The position numbers and the translations under genes are program-made. A DNA stretch of 64,000 bases from Clostridia bacterium (GTDB lineage: Bacteria > Bacillota > Clostridia > Oscillospirales > CAG-272), in the NCBI GenBank assembly GCA_017468385.1, contig JAFUIQ010000002.1:1-64000 (forward strand), in the 5' to 3' direction. Positions 40,741 to 50,400 of the stretch are shown here, piece after piece; position 1 is the first letter of the stretch; the number at the start of each line of letters is the position of its first letter. The notes beneath the pieces are model-generated. The model had not been told where the DNA came from, did not search any database, and worked only from the letters and a program-made list of their open reading frames with translations.

Positions 40741-41607
40741 TTATTCCTCCTTGCCGAAATAGTTCTTGATATATTCGCCGAAGCTCTTGTCGCCGGTGAT
40801 GGTGTCGCCCACCAGATCGTGGCTCAGTGTCCACTTGGAGAACAGGATAATATCGTGCTTGCCTGCCTTCTTGATCTTGGGCAGATTAGCCAGAATACCG
40901 AACAGCCAGATGGGTGCCCACTTGATCTTCAGGGGTTTCTTTGCGGCCTCAAAGCACATAGCGGCCATTTCTTCGTATGTATAGGTTTCCTTACCGCCCA
41001 CGTTGTAGGTAACGTTGGTATCGTTCATATGCGCCACGATGAATGCGGCGAAATCGGGACAATCGACCACGTTGGCTTTAACATGGCCATAGCCCTTCAG
41101 CAGCTGCATCTCGCCCTTATCCACGTACGGCTTGAACACCTTGGCAATATCGTAGAAATAGCCGGTGGGACGGTAGATCACGTAGTCCATGTCCTGCTTT
41201 TTGATCTCTTCCTCCACCAGATATTTTGCGTGGAGCATGGGCACCTTCTCCGCACCCGGCTCGTCACAGGAAATCACGGACACATAATTGAATTTCTTCA
41301 CGCCGGCACGCTTGCACTCCTCGTACAGATTCATATTGCCCTTGTGGTCGATATCGTACGCGGTAAAGCGGGTGGATGCGCCGGTCAGGCCCATGGTGGT
41401 GATGACCACCTCGGCGCCGTCGCACAGACCGGAGAGCGTTTCCGGCTTGGTGGCATCGATGGCCACAAAGGTATACTTTCCCTCGCATCCCTCCACGGGA
41501 GTTTCCTTCAGATCGGCGGCAACCACTTCGTGGCCGTCCCGGCAAAGGCATTTCAGAATTTCCGCGCCCAGATTGCCAAAGGCGCCTGCCAATACAACTT
41601 TCATCAT
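40741..41607 (-). CDS. NmrA-like NAD(P)-binding protein (atypical short-chain dehydrogenase)
   Basis: 288 residues. The N-terminal Rossmann motif is VVLAGAFGNLGAEIL (GxxGxxG type). VVAADLKETPVEGCEG, FNYVSVISCDEPG and YVIYRPTGYFYDIAKVF follow the NmrA/complex I NDUFA9-like family. Tandem ATG codons at 41602-41607 leave the start ambiguous by one residue; GGAG lies upstream. The active-site Tyr-x3-Lys of classical dehydrogenases is not clear, so it may reduce a substrate or only sense the redox state. It begins 8 bases after the flavin reductase gene. Confidence 0.85.
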   Translation of the reverse strand: MMKVVLAGAFGNLGAEILKCLCRDGHEVVAADLKETPVEGCEGKYTFVAIDATKPETLSGLCDGAEVVITTMGLTGASTRFTAYDIDHKGNMNLYEECKRAGVKKFNYVSVISCDEPGAEKVPMLHAKYLVEEEIKKQDMDYVIYRPTGYFYDIAKVFKPYVDKGEMQLLKGYGHVKANVVDCPDFAAFIVAHMNDTNVTYNVGGKETYTYEEMAAMCFEAAKKPLKIKWAPIWLFGILANLPKIKKAGKHDIILFSKWTLSHDLVGDTITGDKSFGEYIKNYFGKEE

Positions 41608-41615
41608 GAATCTCC

Positions 41616-42542
41616 TTATTTCTTATTCTTTTCCTTGGCTCGTTTGTCGTTGATGATCTGCATATGCTCGGCGGTAATCAACTCTACGCCGTTCTCCTTG
41701 GCCCAATCCACGCATCCCTTGAGTACCAGGGACAAAAATACGCGCGGCACGCCGAGGATAGTCATCAGCGCCTCGTCGGTAAACTTGATTTTATCATCGG
41801 CACGATCCGCCGCGTAACGGACGGATTCCAGGGATGCCTGACGCATCTGAAGCAACTCCGCACGCATTCTCGTCTTGCGGTGGAACCAGAAATTCTTGGA
41901 ATCGCGGTAGCCGTAATCCACGGGCATGGCCGGGAAATCCTTCGCCTTCACGCCGTTGATGATGGCATCGCTGTACTTTTTCTTCATGAGGATCTTATCC
42001 ACCCGGAGAATGAAGTGAGCACCAAACTTGCTGGTGATGCCGTTGAAATCGTGATAGGGACCCTCGTATCCGTTCAGCTCGCCGGGCTGATCCGCACCGG
42101 CGCCGTCCAGTTCCCGCATCCAGGTGCACTCGATCACTTCGATGGCATCGGTCATGACCTGGGGTCTGGCCTCACCGGTTTCTTCCTCGATCATGCTCTT
42201 TTCCAGTTTGAAATTGCACTTGGGCATTTTCTCCGAGGGCTTGTCGCCGGGCCAGGAAAGCTTCACCGCTTCCTTGAAGGTGGACGGCTTGTCATCGATG
42301 AAGTTAAGGGCACACTTGCCGGTGCGGAGGATGTTCTGTGCCGTATTGGAGGAATTGCGGCAGCACAGCAGCATGGCGTAGTAATCCTTACCGGCCACGT
42401 AATAGGGCTGCACCAGAGAATAGGGACCCAGATTGGTAGTACCGTCCTCGCACAGCGTGCTGATTACGACGGTGGGCATCGGGAAAAAGAGGGATGTCTG
42501 ATAGAAGTTATCCACGATGCGAAGATTTTCAAAACTGCTCAT
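41616..42542 (-). CDS. Flavin reductase-like FMN-binding protein with C-terminal PCP_red-like domain
   Basis: 308 residues. The first 220 form a split-barrel flavin reductase-like domain (FFPMPTVVISTLCEDGTTNLG, YYAMLLCCRNSSNTAQNI, TGKCALNFI). The last 60 (FTDEALMTILGVPRVFLSLV, ENGVELITAEHMQ) match the small PCP_red helical domain found at the end of light-independent protochlorophyllide reductase subunits. The combination suggests a flavin-dependent reductase of an unsaturated ring or similar substrate. It is the first enzyme gene after the TetR regulator. Confidence 0.8.
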   Translation of the reverse strand: MSSFENLRIVDNFYQTSLFFPMPTVVISTLCEDGTTNLGPYSLVQPYYVAGKDYYAMLLCCRNSSNTAQNILRTGKCALNFIDDKPSTFKEAVKLSWPGDKPSEKMPKCNFKLEKSMIEEETGEARPQVMTDAIEVIECTWMRELDGAGADQPGELNGYEGPYHDFNGITSKFGAHFILRVDKILMKKKYSDAIINGVKAKDFPAMPVDYGYRDSKNFWFHRKTRMRAELLQMRQASLESVRYAADRADDKIKFTDEALMTILGVPRVFLSLVLKGCVDWAKENGVELITAEHMQIINDKRAKEKNKK

Positions 42543-42563
42543 GATATGACTCCTTTTGTATAG

Positions 42564-43079
42564 TTACACAATGATTTTCTTGAGAATGGGGGCAAGGCGG
42601 GCATAGTCTTCCCCTTCCATGGTCCAGGAAAGAAGAGACTCCGCCGCAAATTCTGCCAGAAACGCGGTGTCATCCGCCGCCGGCAGATGGGGCTGAATGA
42701 CATCGGCCAGTTGGGCGCGCAGCTGCTTATGACGCTGTGTGAACACACCGGCAAACACCTTCACCGCTTCAGTATCCTGAAACAGCGCGGTGTGCCGCCG
42801 GGCAAAATCGCGAAGTGCCTCGTGAATATGCTGAAGAAATGTCTCCGGATCGCCTACAGGCAGGGCGGCAATGTGAGCCAGGCACGCCTGCCAATCCTCC
42901 AGCATGAAGGTAGCGATCAGCATATCCTTGGATGGAAAATAGTTGTATACCGTTCCCACGCCCACGCCGCACGCACCGGCCACGGAGCGGATCGTGGTAT
43001 TGGCGTAGCCTTGTTCGGCCACCTGTTGGCGGGCTGCTTCCATCAGCTGCTGACGCACGTTCGGCAATAATTTCGGCAT
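42564..43079 (-). CDS. TetR-family transcriptional regulator
   Basis: 171 residues. The N-terminal HTH is typical: EQGYANTTIRSVAGACGVGV, then GTVYNYFPSKDMLI. A helical ligand-binding domain follows. Its start follows AGGAGGTGAG. A perfect 14-bp palindrome, ATGAACGCGTTCAT, lies 16 bases upstream of the start and just past a consensus promoter. The gene should therefore repress itself and the five downstream genes until a ligand binds. Confidence 0.92.
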   Translation of the reverse strand: MPKLLPNVRQQLMEAARQQVAEQGYANTTIRSVAGACGVGVGTVYNYFPSKDMLIATFMLEDWQACLAHIAALPVGDPETFLQHIHEALRDFARRHTALFQDTEAVKVFAGVFTQRHKQLRAQLADVIQPHLPAADDTAFLAEFAAESLLSWTMEGEDYARLAPILKKIIV

Positions 43080-43094
43080 AACTCACCTCCTATT

Positions 43095-43146
43095 ATGAAC
43101 GCGTTCATTATAATTCCATTGTACTATTCGATACGCCAAGTGTCAA
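43095..43146 (-). promoter_or_regulatory. Promoter and TetR operator of the 38629-43079 operon
   Basis: On the minus strand TTGACA (43141-43146) and TACAAT (43118-43123) are 17 bp apart, a near-consensus promoter. The perfect palindrome ATGAACGCGTTCAT (43095-43108) covers the start of the transcript, a typical TetR operator position. Confidence 0.85.
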
Positions 43147-43171
43147 TAGACATTCAAAAATTTCTCCCGAA

Positions 43172-44032
43172 TTACTGTATTTCCACAATCACCAATTCCG
43201 GCCGATTGAAGATGCGTGGCACCCATGTGCTTTCTCTGGCCAAGCCCCTGCTGACGATCATAGTGGTTCCGTCCTGCTCATACAAACCGCCGGCGTATTT
43301 CGGGAACAATCCCTGGTTGGGCGCGATTAATCCGTTCAGAAGATAGGGGATCCGCCACTGGCCGCCGTGTGCGTGCCCGCACAGCACCAGATCGAAATCG
43401 AAGGCGGCATAGGCATCAAAACGCTCCGGGCGATGAGACAGAAGGATGGTGAAATTGCCGCTTTCCGCTGCTTCATTGGCGGCGGTCAGTTGGTCATCGA
43501 AAGAAGGAGAGCCACTGTCTATACAACGGATTTCCGGATCGTCCACTCCGCTGATGCGGAGAATCTGCCCGTTCACAGTAACGGTATCGTATGTGCCGGA
43601 CAAAACGAGGACCCCATACTTCTGCAGAATCGCCATCTTGGCAGCGAATCCATCCGCGCCGCTCCAGCACTCGTGATTTCCCGTGACGTAATAGCACGGA
43701 TACTTCCCCGCTATCCCCGCAAGAAATGTCTCCGTATTGGCATCAGGAATTTCGTCATCGAAGATATCTCCGCCCAGCAGAAGCAGATCGGGAGACTGCT
43801 CATCGATCGCCTCAATCAACTGGAACTGATTATCACCATAATAGCAGGAGTGCAGATCCGTCACGAGGGCAATCCGCACCGGCGCGGTGATTTCCGGTGC
43901 ATCCAGCGTGTATGTACGAATCAGCAGACGGCTGTCCGTGGCGATCGGCAAAAGCAAAAGGCACACAATGGCGCAGACAAGCAGTATCATTTTCGTTTTG
44001 GACCAGCGTTTTTGGCGAAAGGAAAGTTGCAT
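43172..44032 (-). CDS. Membrane-anchored metallophosphoesterase
   Basis: 286 residues with one N-terminal helix (KMILLVCAIVCLLLLPIAT). The metallophosphoesterase motifs follow in order: IALVTDLHSCYYG, LLGGDIFDD, VTGNHECWSG, ILLSHRPERF and CGHAHGGQWRIPYL. These bind two metal ions. The C-terminal VSRGLARESTWVPRIFNRPE matches the YkuE/YaeI-type subgroup, which acts at the membrane on lipid or cell-wall phosphoesters. It is a separate unit downstream of the TetR operon promoter, on the same strand. Confidence 0.88.
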   Translation of the reverse strand: MQLSFRQKRWSKTKMILLVCAIVCLLLLPIATDSRLLIRTYTLDAPEITAPVRIALVTDLHSCYYGDNQFQLIEAIDEQSPDLLLLGGDIFDDEIPDANTETFLAGIAGKYPCYYVTGNHECWSGADGFAAKMAILQKYGVLVLSGTYDTVTVNGQILRISGVDDPEIRCIDSGSPSFDDQLTAANEAAESGNFTILLSHRPERFDAYAAFDFDLVLCGHAHGGQWRIPYLLNGLIAPNQGLFPKYAGGLYEQDGTTMIVSRGLARESTWVPRIFNRPELVIVEIQ

Positions 44033-44116
44033 CTCTGTTTCTCCCTACGGTTCGATTTGTAATCAGTATATCATATTTTCCCGCACTTGCAAAGAAGCAC
44101 GGGAAATTTGACGACG

Positions 44117-44151
44117 AAAAAACGGTCACAGCCATAGGCTGTGACCGTTTT
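44117..44151 (-). terminator. Terminator of the 443-aa SLH protein gene
   Basis: AAAACGGTCACAGCC (44119-44133) pairs with GGCTGTGACCGTTTT (44137-44151). On the minus strand the hairpin runs into six T. Confidence 0.92.
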
Positions 44152-44154
44152 GGT

Positions 44155-45486
44155 TTATGTAATTTTGTTACTGTAAGCATACAGAATCTCAGCGAGGAGC
44201 GAACGTTTGGCCGGGGATTGGGGTGTCAGCCATCCCTTCTCTCCGGTATAGATCCCGTTTTTCACGGCCCATTTCATGGGGGACACGGCCCAGGCGGACA
44301 CGGACTCACAATCGTGATATCCTTCTTCCCAGGCGGACACGGTGATATACCGTCCTGTATGCTCGGCGTACCGCGCCATGATCACCACCGCCTGTTCAAT
44401 CGTGAGAGTATCCTCCACGCCGAACAGCCCGTTTCCGTACCCCTGCACGATTCCCTCCTCCGATGCCCAGCGGACATAGGGGGAGTACCATGTGTTTTCC
44501 ACCACATCATCAAAGGTTTTCCCGGGATATTGCGAGGGATCCACACCGGCCAGCCGCCCCAGAACGGTAACAAACATAGCCCGCGTCATGGATGTATTCG
44601 GCGCAAAGGTGGTGGAGGACGTTCCCTGGAACAATCCCTTTTCATACACATACACAACGGCCTCCTGATAAGCCGCGTTCGCGGGAATATCCGTAAACGG
44701 ATGCTTTGCGGCAGGCTCCGTTGTCGAGGGAACATCGGTCACAGGCGGAGGCGTCGGAACCTCTTCCGACGTGGGCGCATCCCACGCAACCGTGGGAGAG
44801 GCAAGCGTATCCGCGGCGGATGTATTCCCATAAAAATATCCGGATTTGCCGTCATTCATCGCGGCGATAAAGGACTGTCGGAGATGATCCCGTTCAGTTT
44901 CGGTAACAAACCACACGGCATTCTCTGTCAATGATGCCCCGGGGAGAACGGCGAATCGGAACGACACCACCGTGGTATAGTCCGCATAGGTAACCGAGTG
45001 GCTCTGCATGGGCTGCGGACACAAAAACAAAGTTTTTTCGTCTTCACTCACAGCGGCCAGCGTGCCATTGATGGTGCTGTAGGTCCAGCTATCCACCGTC
45101 TTTCTGCCGGAAGTTACCGTTTCTTTCAGGGCACACAGTCCGGCACGGCTCAATCTCGTCGGCAATTTTCCGGGAACCAACTGGCCGTCGGCGATCTCAT
45201 CGCGGACCGAGTATCCATCCGCCGCGAAATCCACCAGCAACAGGTGGCTCATATCCACGGCGAACCATGCGCCCTGTATTCCTTTGATGCCGCTTCCCTT
45301 CAACTGATATTCCACGAGAAGGGTTTCGTATTCCTCACCACTGCCGTCTTCTTCGGTATGCCAGGTTTCACCCGAAACCACATGAATGCGGGTAGCAAAA
45401 TCGGTTTTTTCCGCGCCAAATGCAGACAGCGGCATAGCGCCTGTCAAAAGCAGCAACACAAGAACGGCTGTCAGGAAACGCTTCAT
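44155..45486 (-). CDS. Secreted SLH-domain protein with a shared N-terminal domain
   Basis: 443 residues, starting after CCGGAGGATTATT. A signal peptide (MKRFLTAVLVLLLLTGAMP) precedes a domain of about 225 residues containing TEEDGSGEEY, GAWFAVDMSHLLLVDF, LFLCPQPMQS and RDHLRQSFIAAMND. A Pro/Thr linker follows, then three S-layer homology domains beginning HPFTDIPANAAYQEA, KTFDDVVENTWYSPYV and GYHDCESVSAWAVSPM. SLH domains bind pyruvylated cell-wall polymer, so the protein is displayed on the surface. The N-terminal domain is also found at the start of the protein at 47411-50809 and matches no family I recognise. Confidence 0.88.
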   Translation of the reverse strand: MKRFLTAVLVLLLLTGAMPLSAFGAEKTDFATRIHVVSGETWHTEEDGSGEEYETLLVEYQLKGSGIKGIQGAWFAVDMSHLLLVDFAADGYSVRDEIADGQLVPGKLPTRLSRAGLCALKETVTSGRKTVDSWTYSTINGTLAAVSEDEKTLFLCPQPMQSHSVTYADYTTVVSFRFAVLPGASLTENAVWFVTETERDHLRQSFIAAMNDGKSGYFYGNTSAADTLASPTVAWDAPTSEEVPTPPPVTDVPSTTEPAAKHPFTDIPANAAYQEAVVYVYEKGLFQGTSSTTFAPNTSMTRAMFVTVLGRLAGVDPSQYPGKTFDDVVENTWYSPYVRWASEEGIVQGYGNGLFGVEDTLTIEQAVVIMARYAEHTGRYITVSAWEEGYHDCESVSAWAVSPMKWAVKNGIYTGEKGWLTPQSPAKRSLLAEILYAYSNKIT

Positions 45487-45531
45487 AATAATCCTCCGGA
45501 CAAATTCTACTGGCGGATAGTTCGAGTTCTT

Positions 45532-47289
45532 TTAATAATTCACTTCTGTCTTGGTTTGACCGTAATTTTCCGCGGAAGTCAATATGATCAGATCGGCCAG
45601 ATCAAAGAAGCCGTCGCCGTTGAGATCCGCTGACTTATTGACCGCCTCATCGTACGGCAGAGAGTATGTATTGGAGGAGGTGAGCAGAGTCACATCCTTC
45701 AGATCCACATAGCCGTCACCGTCGATGTCGCCGGTAACCGGTGTAATATTAGCAATGGTTTCATTGACATGGGTGGTCAGATCGATATCCTGATTCACAA
45801 AGATGCCGTAAACGATGAACTCCAAGCCGCCTTCCTTGGCGATACGCAGATCGTACACGCCCGCAAGCACATCCGAAATGGCAAACGGAATCGTTTTCGA
45901 GCCGTTGGTGCCGGAAACGACCGTCGAATACATGACACTGCCGTTCAGAAGCAGTTCCACGGTAAATGCATCGTGAGGATTCGGCGTAGTAATCTGACCG
46001 CGAACCGTATAAGACTCAAACAGGTGGATCACCCAGGTGTTTTCACGCTTGGTATTGGCATCAAAGGAAGGGGTATCGTTGACAACAATCTCAAAGACGC
46101 CATCGCGGTATTGGAAGCCGTAGATGGAATAAAATTCCTCTTCAGCCGACTCCCATGTATAAACTTTTTTGCCCTCGCCTGCGGAAATATCGTACCGATA
46201 AATCTCCTCAGACAGAGAGTAATACAAGTCCGTACCGTCCGTGGCCAGGCAAGAGAAATTACCTACCCAGTAGGAGTTTTCACCGGCCATCCATTTATCG
46301 GACACACTGCAAAGAACCGTTCCGTCGTAGGTATTGAGTGTGCCGGCTTTGGAATCAATGTAATAGATCTCTCCGTCAAAAATCAAGAAAGCGGCACGGG
46401 AGTTGCGCCAAAAATAGTCATCATATTTGGTGGCATTGGGAGATGTATCATAGTCCTGCGCTTCATGAGACGCAAGGAACACATCCGATGAGCAGAGGAA
46501 ATTAGTATGGCGAACGTAGCCGGGCACATCCCACACCGGGTCATCCCAGGTTACATCCACATGATAGTAGTCGCCGTCAATCTCCACGATATTCCAGACG
46601 TGGTTCAGCGCATCCGATGCACACAGGTAAGAATCGATTCCCACCTGCTCCAGCAGATACTGGTATGCTTCCGCATATCCCTGGCACACGGATCGGCCAT
46701 TGACAAGGCAGCCATACGCCGTATAGGATATATCGGGCAAGGTATTTGCCAGGTAATTCTCGTAGTCGTATTCGCACCGCAGAGCAAGGCGGTCGTGGAT
46801 CAGCAATGCACTTTCCTCATCCGTCAAGGATGTATTCCCGCGGATATCGCCGATTACCTCATCGACAGCTTTATCCCACGCTGCTTTTTTCTCCGCATAC
46901 TCCTCGGGTGTCATGGTGTACGTGACATAAAGGGTCATGATTCTATCCCCATTATAATACGAGTACCGGAAGGCACCGCTCACGTGAAAACAGTCAATCA
47001 ACTCGTAGTTGAGAATATCGGATATAATGTCCACATTCTCACTGGATGCAGAAATGTTAAAGGAATACAAGTTGATCTCCGTGGAAAACTTGCATAATTC
47101 CTCACGCAGATACTCCTTGAATCCTTCCACATCCCATGTAGGCTCCGCCGCAAAGGTAGTCGGCGCGGAGTATAATTTTTCCGCAGCTACAACGCCGCTG
47201 CACAATACTTTTTCCTCGGGTTCGGCAGCCCAGATCGGCGTCAAGCCAACGACGCACACTGCCATGATCAGGCATAAAATTCTCTTCAT
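45532..47289 (-). CDS. Secreted transglutaminase-like protein with a C-terminal dockerin module
   Basis: 585 residues, starting after GAGGTGCAATC, with signal peptide MKRILCLIMAVCVVGLTPIW. The transglutaminase core has NGRSVCQGYAEAYQYLLEQ (catalytic Cys), DALNHVWNIVEI (His) and YHVDVTWDDP (Asp). A beta-propeller-like stretch follows (YYIDSKAGTLNTYDGTVLC). A carboxypeptidase-regulatory-like domain then leads to dockerin loops GDIDGDGYVDLKDVTLL and ADLNGDGFFDLADLIIL, ending TSAENYGQ. The C-terminal module is nearly the same as in the gene at 36195-37673. The enzyme could crosslink or cleave surface proteins; this is family inference. Confidence 0.87.
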   Translation of the reverse strand: MKRILCLIMAVCVVGLTPIWAAEPEEKVLCSGVVAAEKLYSAPTTFAAEPTWDVEGFKEYLREELCKFSTEINLYSFNISASSENVDIISDILNYELIDCFHVSGAFRYSYYNGDRIMTLYVTYTMTPEEYAEKKAAWDKAVDEVIGDIRGNTSLTDEESALLIHDRLALRCEYDYENYLANTLPDISYTAYGCLVNGRSVCQGYAEAYQYLLEQVGIDSYLCASDALNHVWNIVEIDGDYYHVDVTWDDPVWDVPGYVRHTNFLCSSDVFLASHEAQDYDTSPNATKYDDYFWRNSRAAFLIFDGEIYYIDSKAGTLNTYDGTVLCSVSDKWMAGENSYWVGNFSCLATDGTDLYYSLSEEIYRYDISAGEGKKVYTWESAEEEFYSIYGFQYRDGVFEIVVNDTPSFDANTKRENTWVIHLFESYTVRGQITTPNPHDAFTVELLLNGSVMYSTVVSGTNGSKTIPFAISDVLAGVYDLRIAKEGGLEFIVYGIFVNQDIDLTTHVNETIANITPVTGDIDGDGYVDLKDVTLLTSSNTYSLPYDEAVNKSADLNGDGFFDLADLIILTSAENYGQTKTEVNY

Positions 47290-47352
47290 GATTGCACCTC
47301 ATCCATATTTATCAAATTCAGAATACACGCTCGGAATGCAACTCAGTAGACC

Positions 47353-47384
47353 GGAAGCGGTCACTCATCTGAATGACCGCTTCC
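47353..47384 (-). terminator. Hairpin after the 1,132-aa SLH protein gene
   Basis: GGAAGCGGTCA (47353-47363) pairs with TGACCGCTTCC (47374-47384). No clear T run follows, so termination would be weak. Confidence 0.5.
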
Positions 47385-47410
47385 AACTTTACTGATTATT
47401 CACGCGGGAA

Positions 47411-50400
47411 TTATTTGCCGAATTTTACAACGTATGCATGCATCAGCTGTGCTGCCAAAGAGCGAGGTGCCAGTGCGGTGGGAACCAGTTTGCCGTTCAC
47501 AGGTGCGTAAACGCCATTCTCCACAGCCCACATCATCGCCTCAACAGCCCAATCGGCAACATCGGCATTATCTGCATAGATACCGAGGTTGGCACCGGGC
47601 GCTGTGTAGTTGCCGGTGTATTCCGCATATCTGGCCATGATAACGGCAGACTGCTGAACGGTCACGGGATCATTGGTACCGAAGATACCGTCGCCGTATC
47701 CTTCCACAATTCCCTCGGCGGTTGCCCAGCGGATGGCCTCGGTGTACCAGGTCTCTGCTTCCACATCCTCATACTGCATCAGGTAGTTCACCACCGGCAT
47801 GCCCTCCAGTCTCCACAGAACCGTGACAAACATAGCGCGGGTCATGGTCATGGCAGGAGCAAACTCGGTATCGGAAATACCCTGGAACAGTTTGTTCTCA
47901 TATACAAACTGAACGGCATCACAGAAGGGATCTCCCTCAGAAACATCCTTGAAGGGATTTTTCCATGCAGCTGCTTTGAACGTTACAGAGATGGTGTGCT
48001 TCTTCTTAACATCCGTGAAGGTGTATTCGCTAACCGGACCAACGTCCTTACCGTCAACGATTACCTGATCAATTTCGTAACCGGGCTCGGCTGCGATGTA
48101 ATAGGTCATATCTCTGCCATACTTGACTTTGGTAACACCTGCATCGGTGATGGCACCGCCCTCACCGGCCGTTGCCGTGATGGGATACTTGCTGTTGCGG
48201 ATGGCCAGCAGTACTACGAGAATCTGTTCCCAAGTATTGCCTTCCGTGTATACAGCACTGAAATCGGAAACATCGCTGTCCAGGAAGTATACGCCGTCGC
48301 CATGGGCGATGACATCAAAGACATAGGACTTGCCCTCTTCCAGGATCTCGCTGAAGTCACACTGACTGTTCAGTGCGGCAACGGTTGTGATCAGGGTTTC
48401 AACACCGTCAACGACCTCATACAGGGATACGGTATAAGATACTGCATTTTCAACCGGAGTCCAGATGGCTACGCCGTCTGTGAACTGAAGGTTGGCAGGC
48501 TCGCGCAGTTTGATGGGATCTTCTTCTTCCACGGTAATGGTGATGGTCTTTTCTGCCGTCACACTTCCCTTTGCAAGAGCTACCGTGTACTGGTCGCCAT
48601 CTACGGCAGTGATGGTAACGGTTACGCCCTTGGCGTCACCCTTCATGAGAGACTTCAGATAGTTCTCCACTGCGGTGCGGATCTCAGACGCGGTTGCACC
48701 AATCTTCACGATCACCTTGGAATCCACCAGTGCTTTTTTCGCTGCGGCAACAGCATCCACATCCAGTACACCGTCGAACGCGGTAGCCTTGATGACTACG
48801 TTCTGGTTCTCCAGTTTGTATTCTTCCGTGCCGATCGTTGCGGTCACGGTGAAGGTGGCGGAGCCGTTGGTTCCTTCCTTGGTGGTAGCGGCACTGCCGG
48901 CTACTGCCGCGGTAAACGCGGTTACCTCTACGGTTACGGTTACGCGGTCGTTATTGATGGCGGCTTTCGCCTGCTCCAGAAGCTTTGCCTGTACGGTGTC
49001 CTGGGTGTTGGCAACTGCCTGTGCGATTTCTGCCCAGGTGATTGCTTTCAGGGCGGCTTCCGCTTCAGCGATGACCTCGCTGTCCAGCTTTCCGTCGAAC
49101 GCGGTAGCCTTGATAACTACGCTCTGGTTCTCGAGTTTGTATTCTTCCGTGCCGATTGTTGCGGTCACGGTGAAGGTGGCGGAGCCGTTGGTTCCTTCCT
49201 TGGTGGTAGCGGCACTGCCGGCTACTGCCGCGGTGAACGCGGTTACCTCTACGGTTACGGTTACGCGGTCGTTATTGATGGCGGCTCTCGCCTGCTCCAG
49301 AAGCTTTGCCTGTACGGTGTCCTGGGTGTTGGCAACTGCCTGTGCGATTTCTGCCCAGGTAATTGCTTTCAGGGCGGATTCGGCGGCGGCAATCGCCTGC
49401 TCGTCGGTGATACCCTCATAAGCAACAGCAAGAACGTCTGCTTTCAGTTCCGCCGTTGTGGTTGTCTTGCCATTCTTTTCGATGGTTACGGTATACTGAT
49501 ACTCACCGTTGGTGCCCATGGGAACAGCGGATGTTCCGGGGACAGAAGGTGTGTACTTCACAGTGTTGACAGTGAGTTCAAATCCGGGAACAAGGCCGCG
49601 GAGCTGAGATACGATATACGCCTTGATATCGTCCTCACTCGGGCAGTCCTTCTGATTGACACTGCCGATGCCCGTGGTTTCCAGAGTCTGCTTGGCAGCG
49701 GCAAGAGCTTCCAGATCCGGATCGGCGGTTACAGTGATTTTTACAGCGTCGCCGGTCACAGAGGCTGTCTTTGCGCCGGTTGCGTTTTCATTGGTATTCG
49801 TTACAACTACGTAGTAGTAGGTTTCGCCAATCACATCGGTGGCAGGGGTATATGCTGCGCCTGTGCCTACGGAGGTTCCGTTTTCAGTGCTGTTGGTATC
49901 GTTCTTGAACCACTCGTATGTAATGGTACCGCCGTCGGTAACCGTTGCGGATACCGTCAGAGGAGTGGCCGCCGTGCCGACAATATAAGAAGCACCGGCA
50001 GGGGCAACATCAATTACCGGCTTCACAGCATCCACAGGCTTAACCGTGGGCTTGCCGGTAACACCGGCTGTACCGGTGAACGCGCTGGGGATAGCAAGCG
50101 TATCCGCAGGAGTTACTCCCGTTTCTTTATCGGGAGCAAAGCCATAACCGAACATATTGGTCTTATCCGCCATCAGAACGATGAAGGACTGATTCAGATG
50201 TTCTCTTTCCTCGGCATTGATAAAGCGAATGGCATCGGAGGACAACTCCACACCGGGACAAACGGCCAGACGGAAAGACACGATCGTGGTCAGCGCTTCG
50301 TAAGTCACTTCATAGGACTGGGAGGGCTGAGGGCACAGATACATGGTGTTGCTATCGGCGCTGACCGCTACCAGAATAGGTGCAGTTTCTCCGATGCTCC

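Noticed and set aside
39883..41817. 644-codon plus-strand open frame over the TetR operon
   Set aside because: Antisense to the DUF1295 and NmrA-like genes, with no recognisable domain and a biased, His-rich composition.
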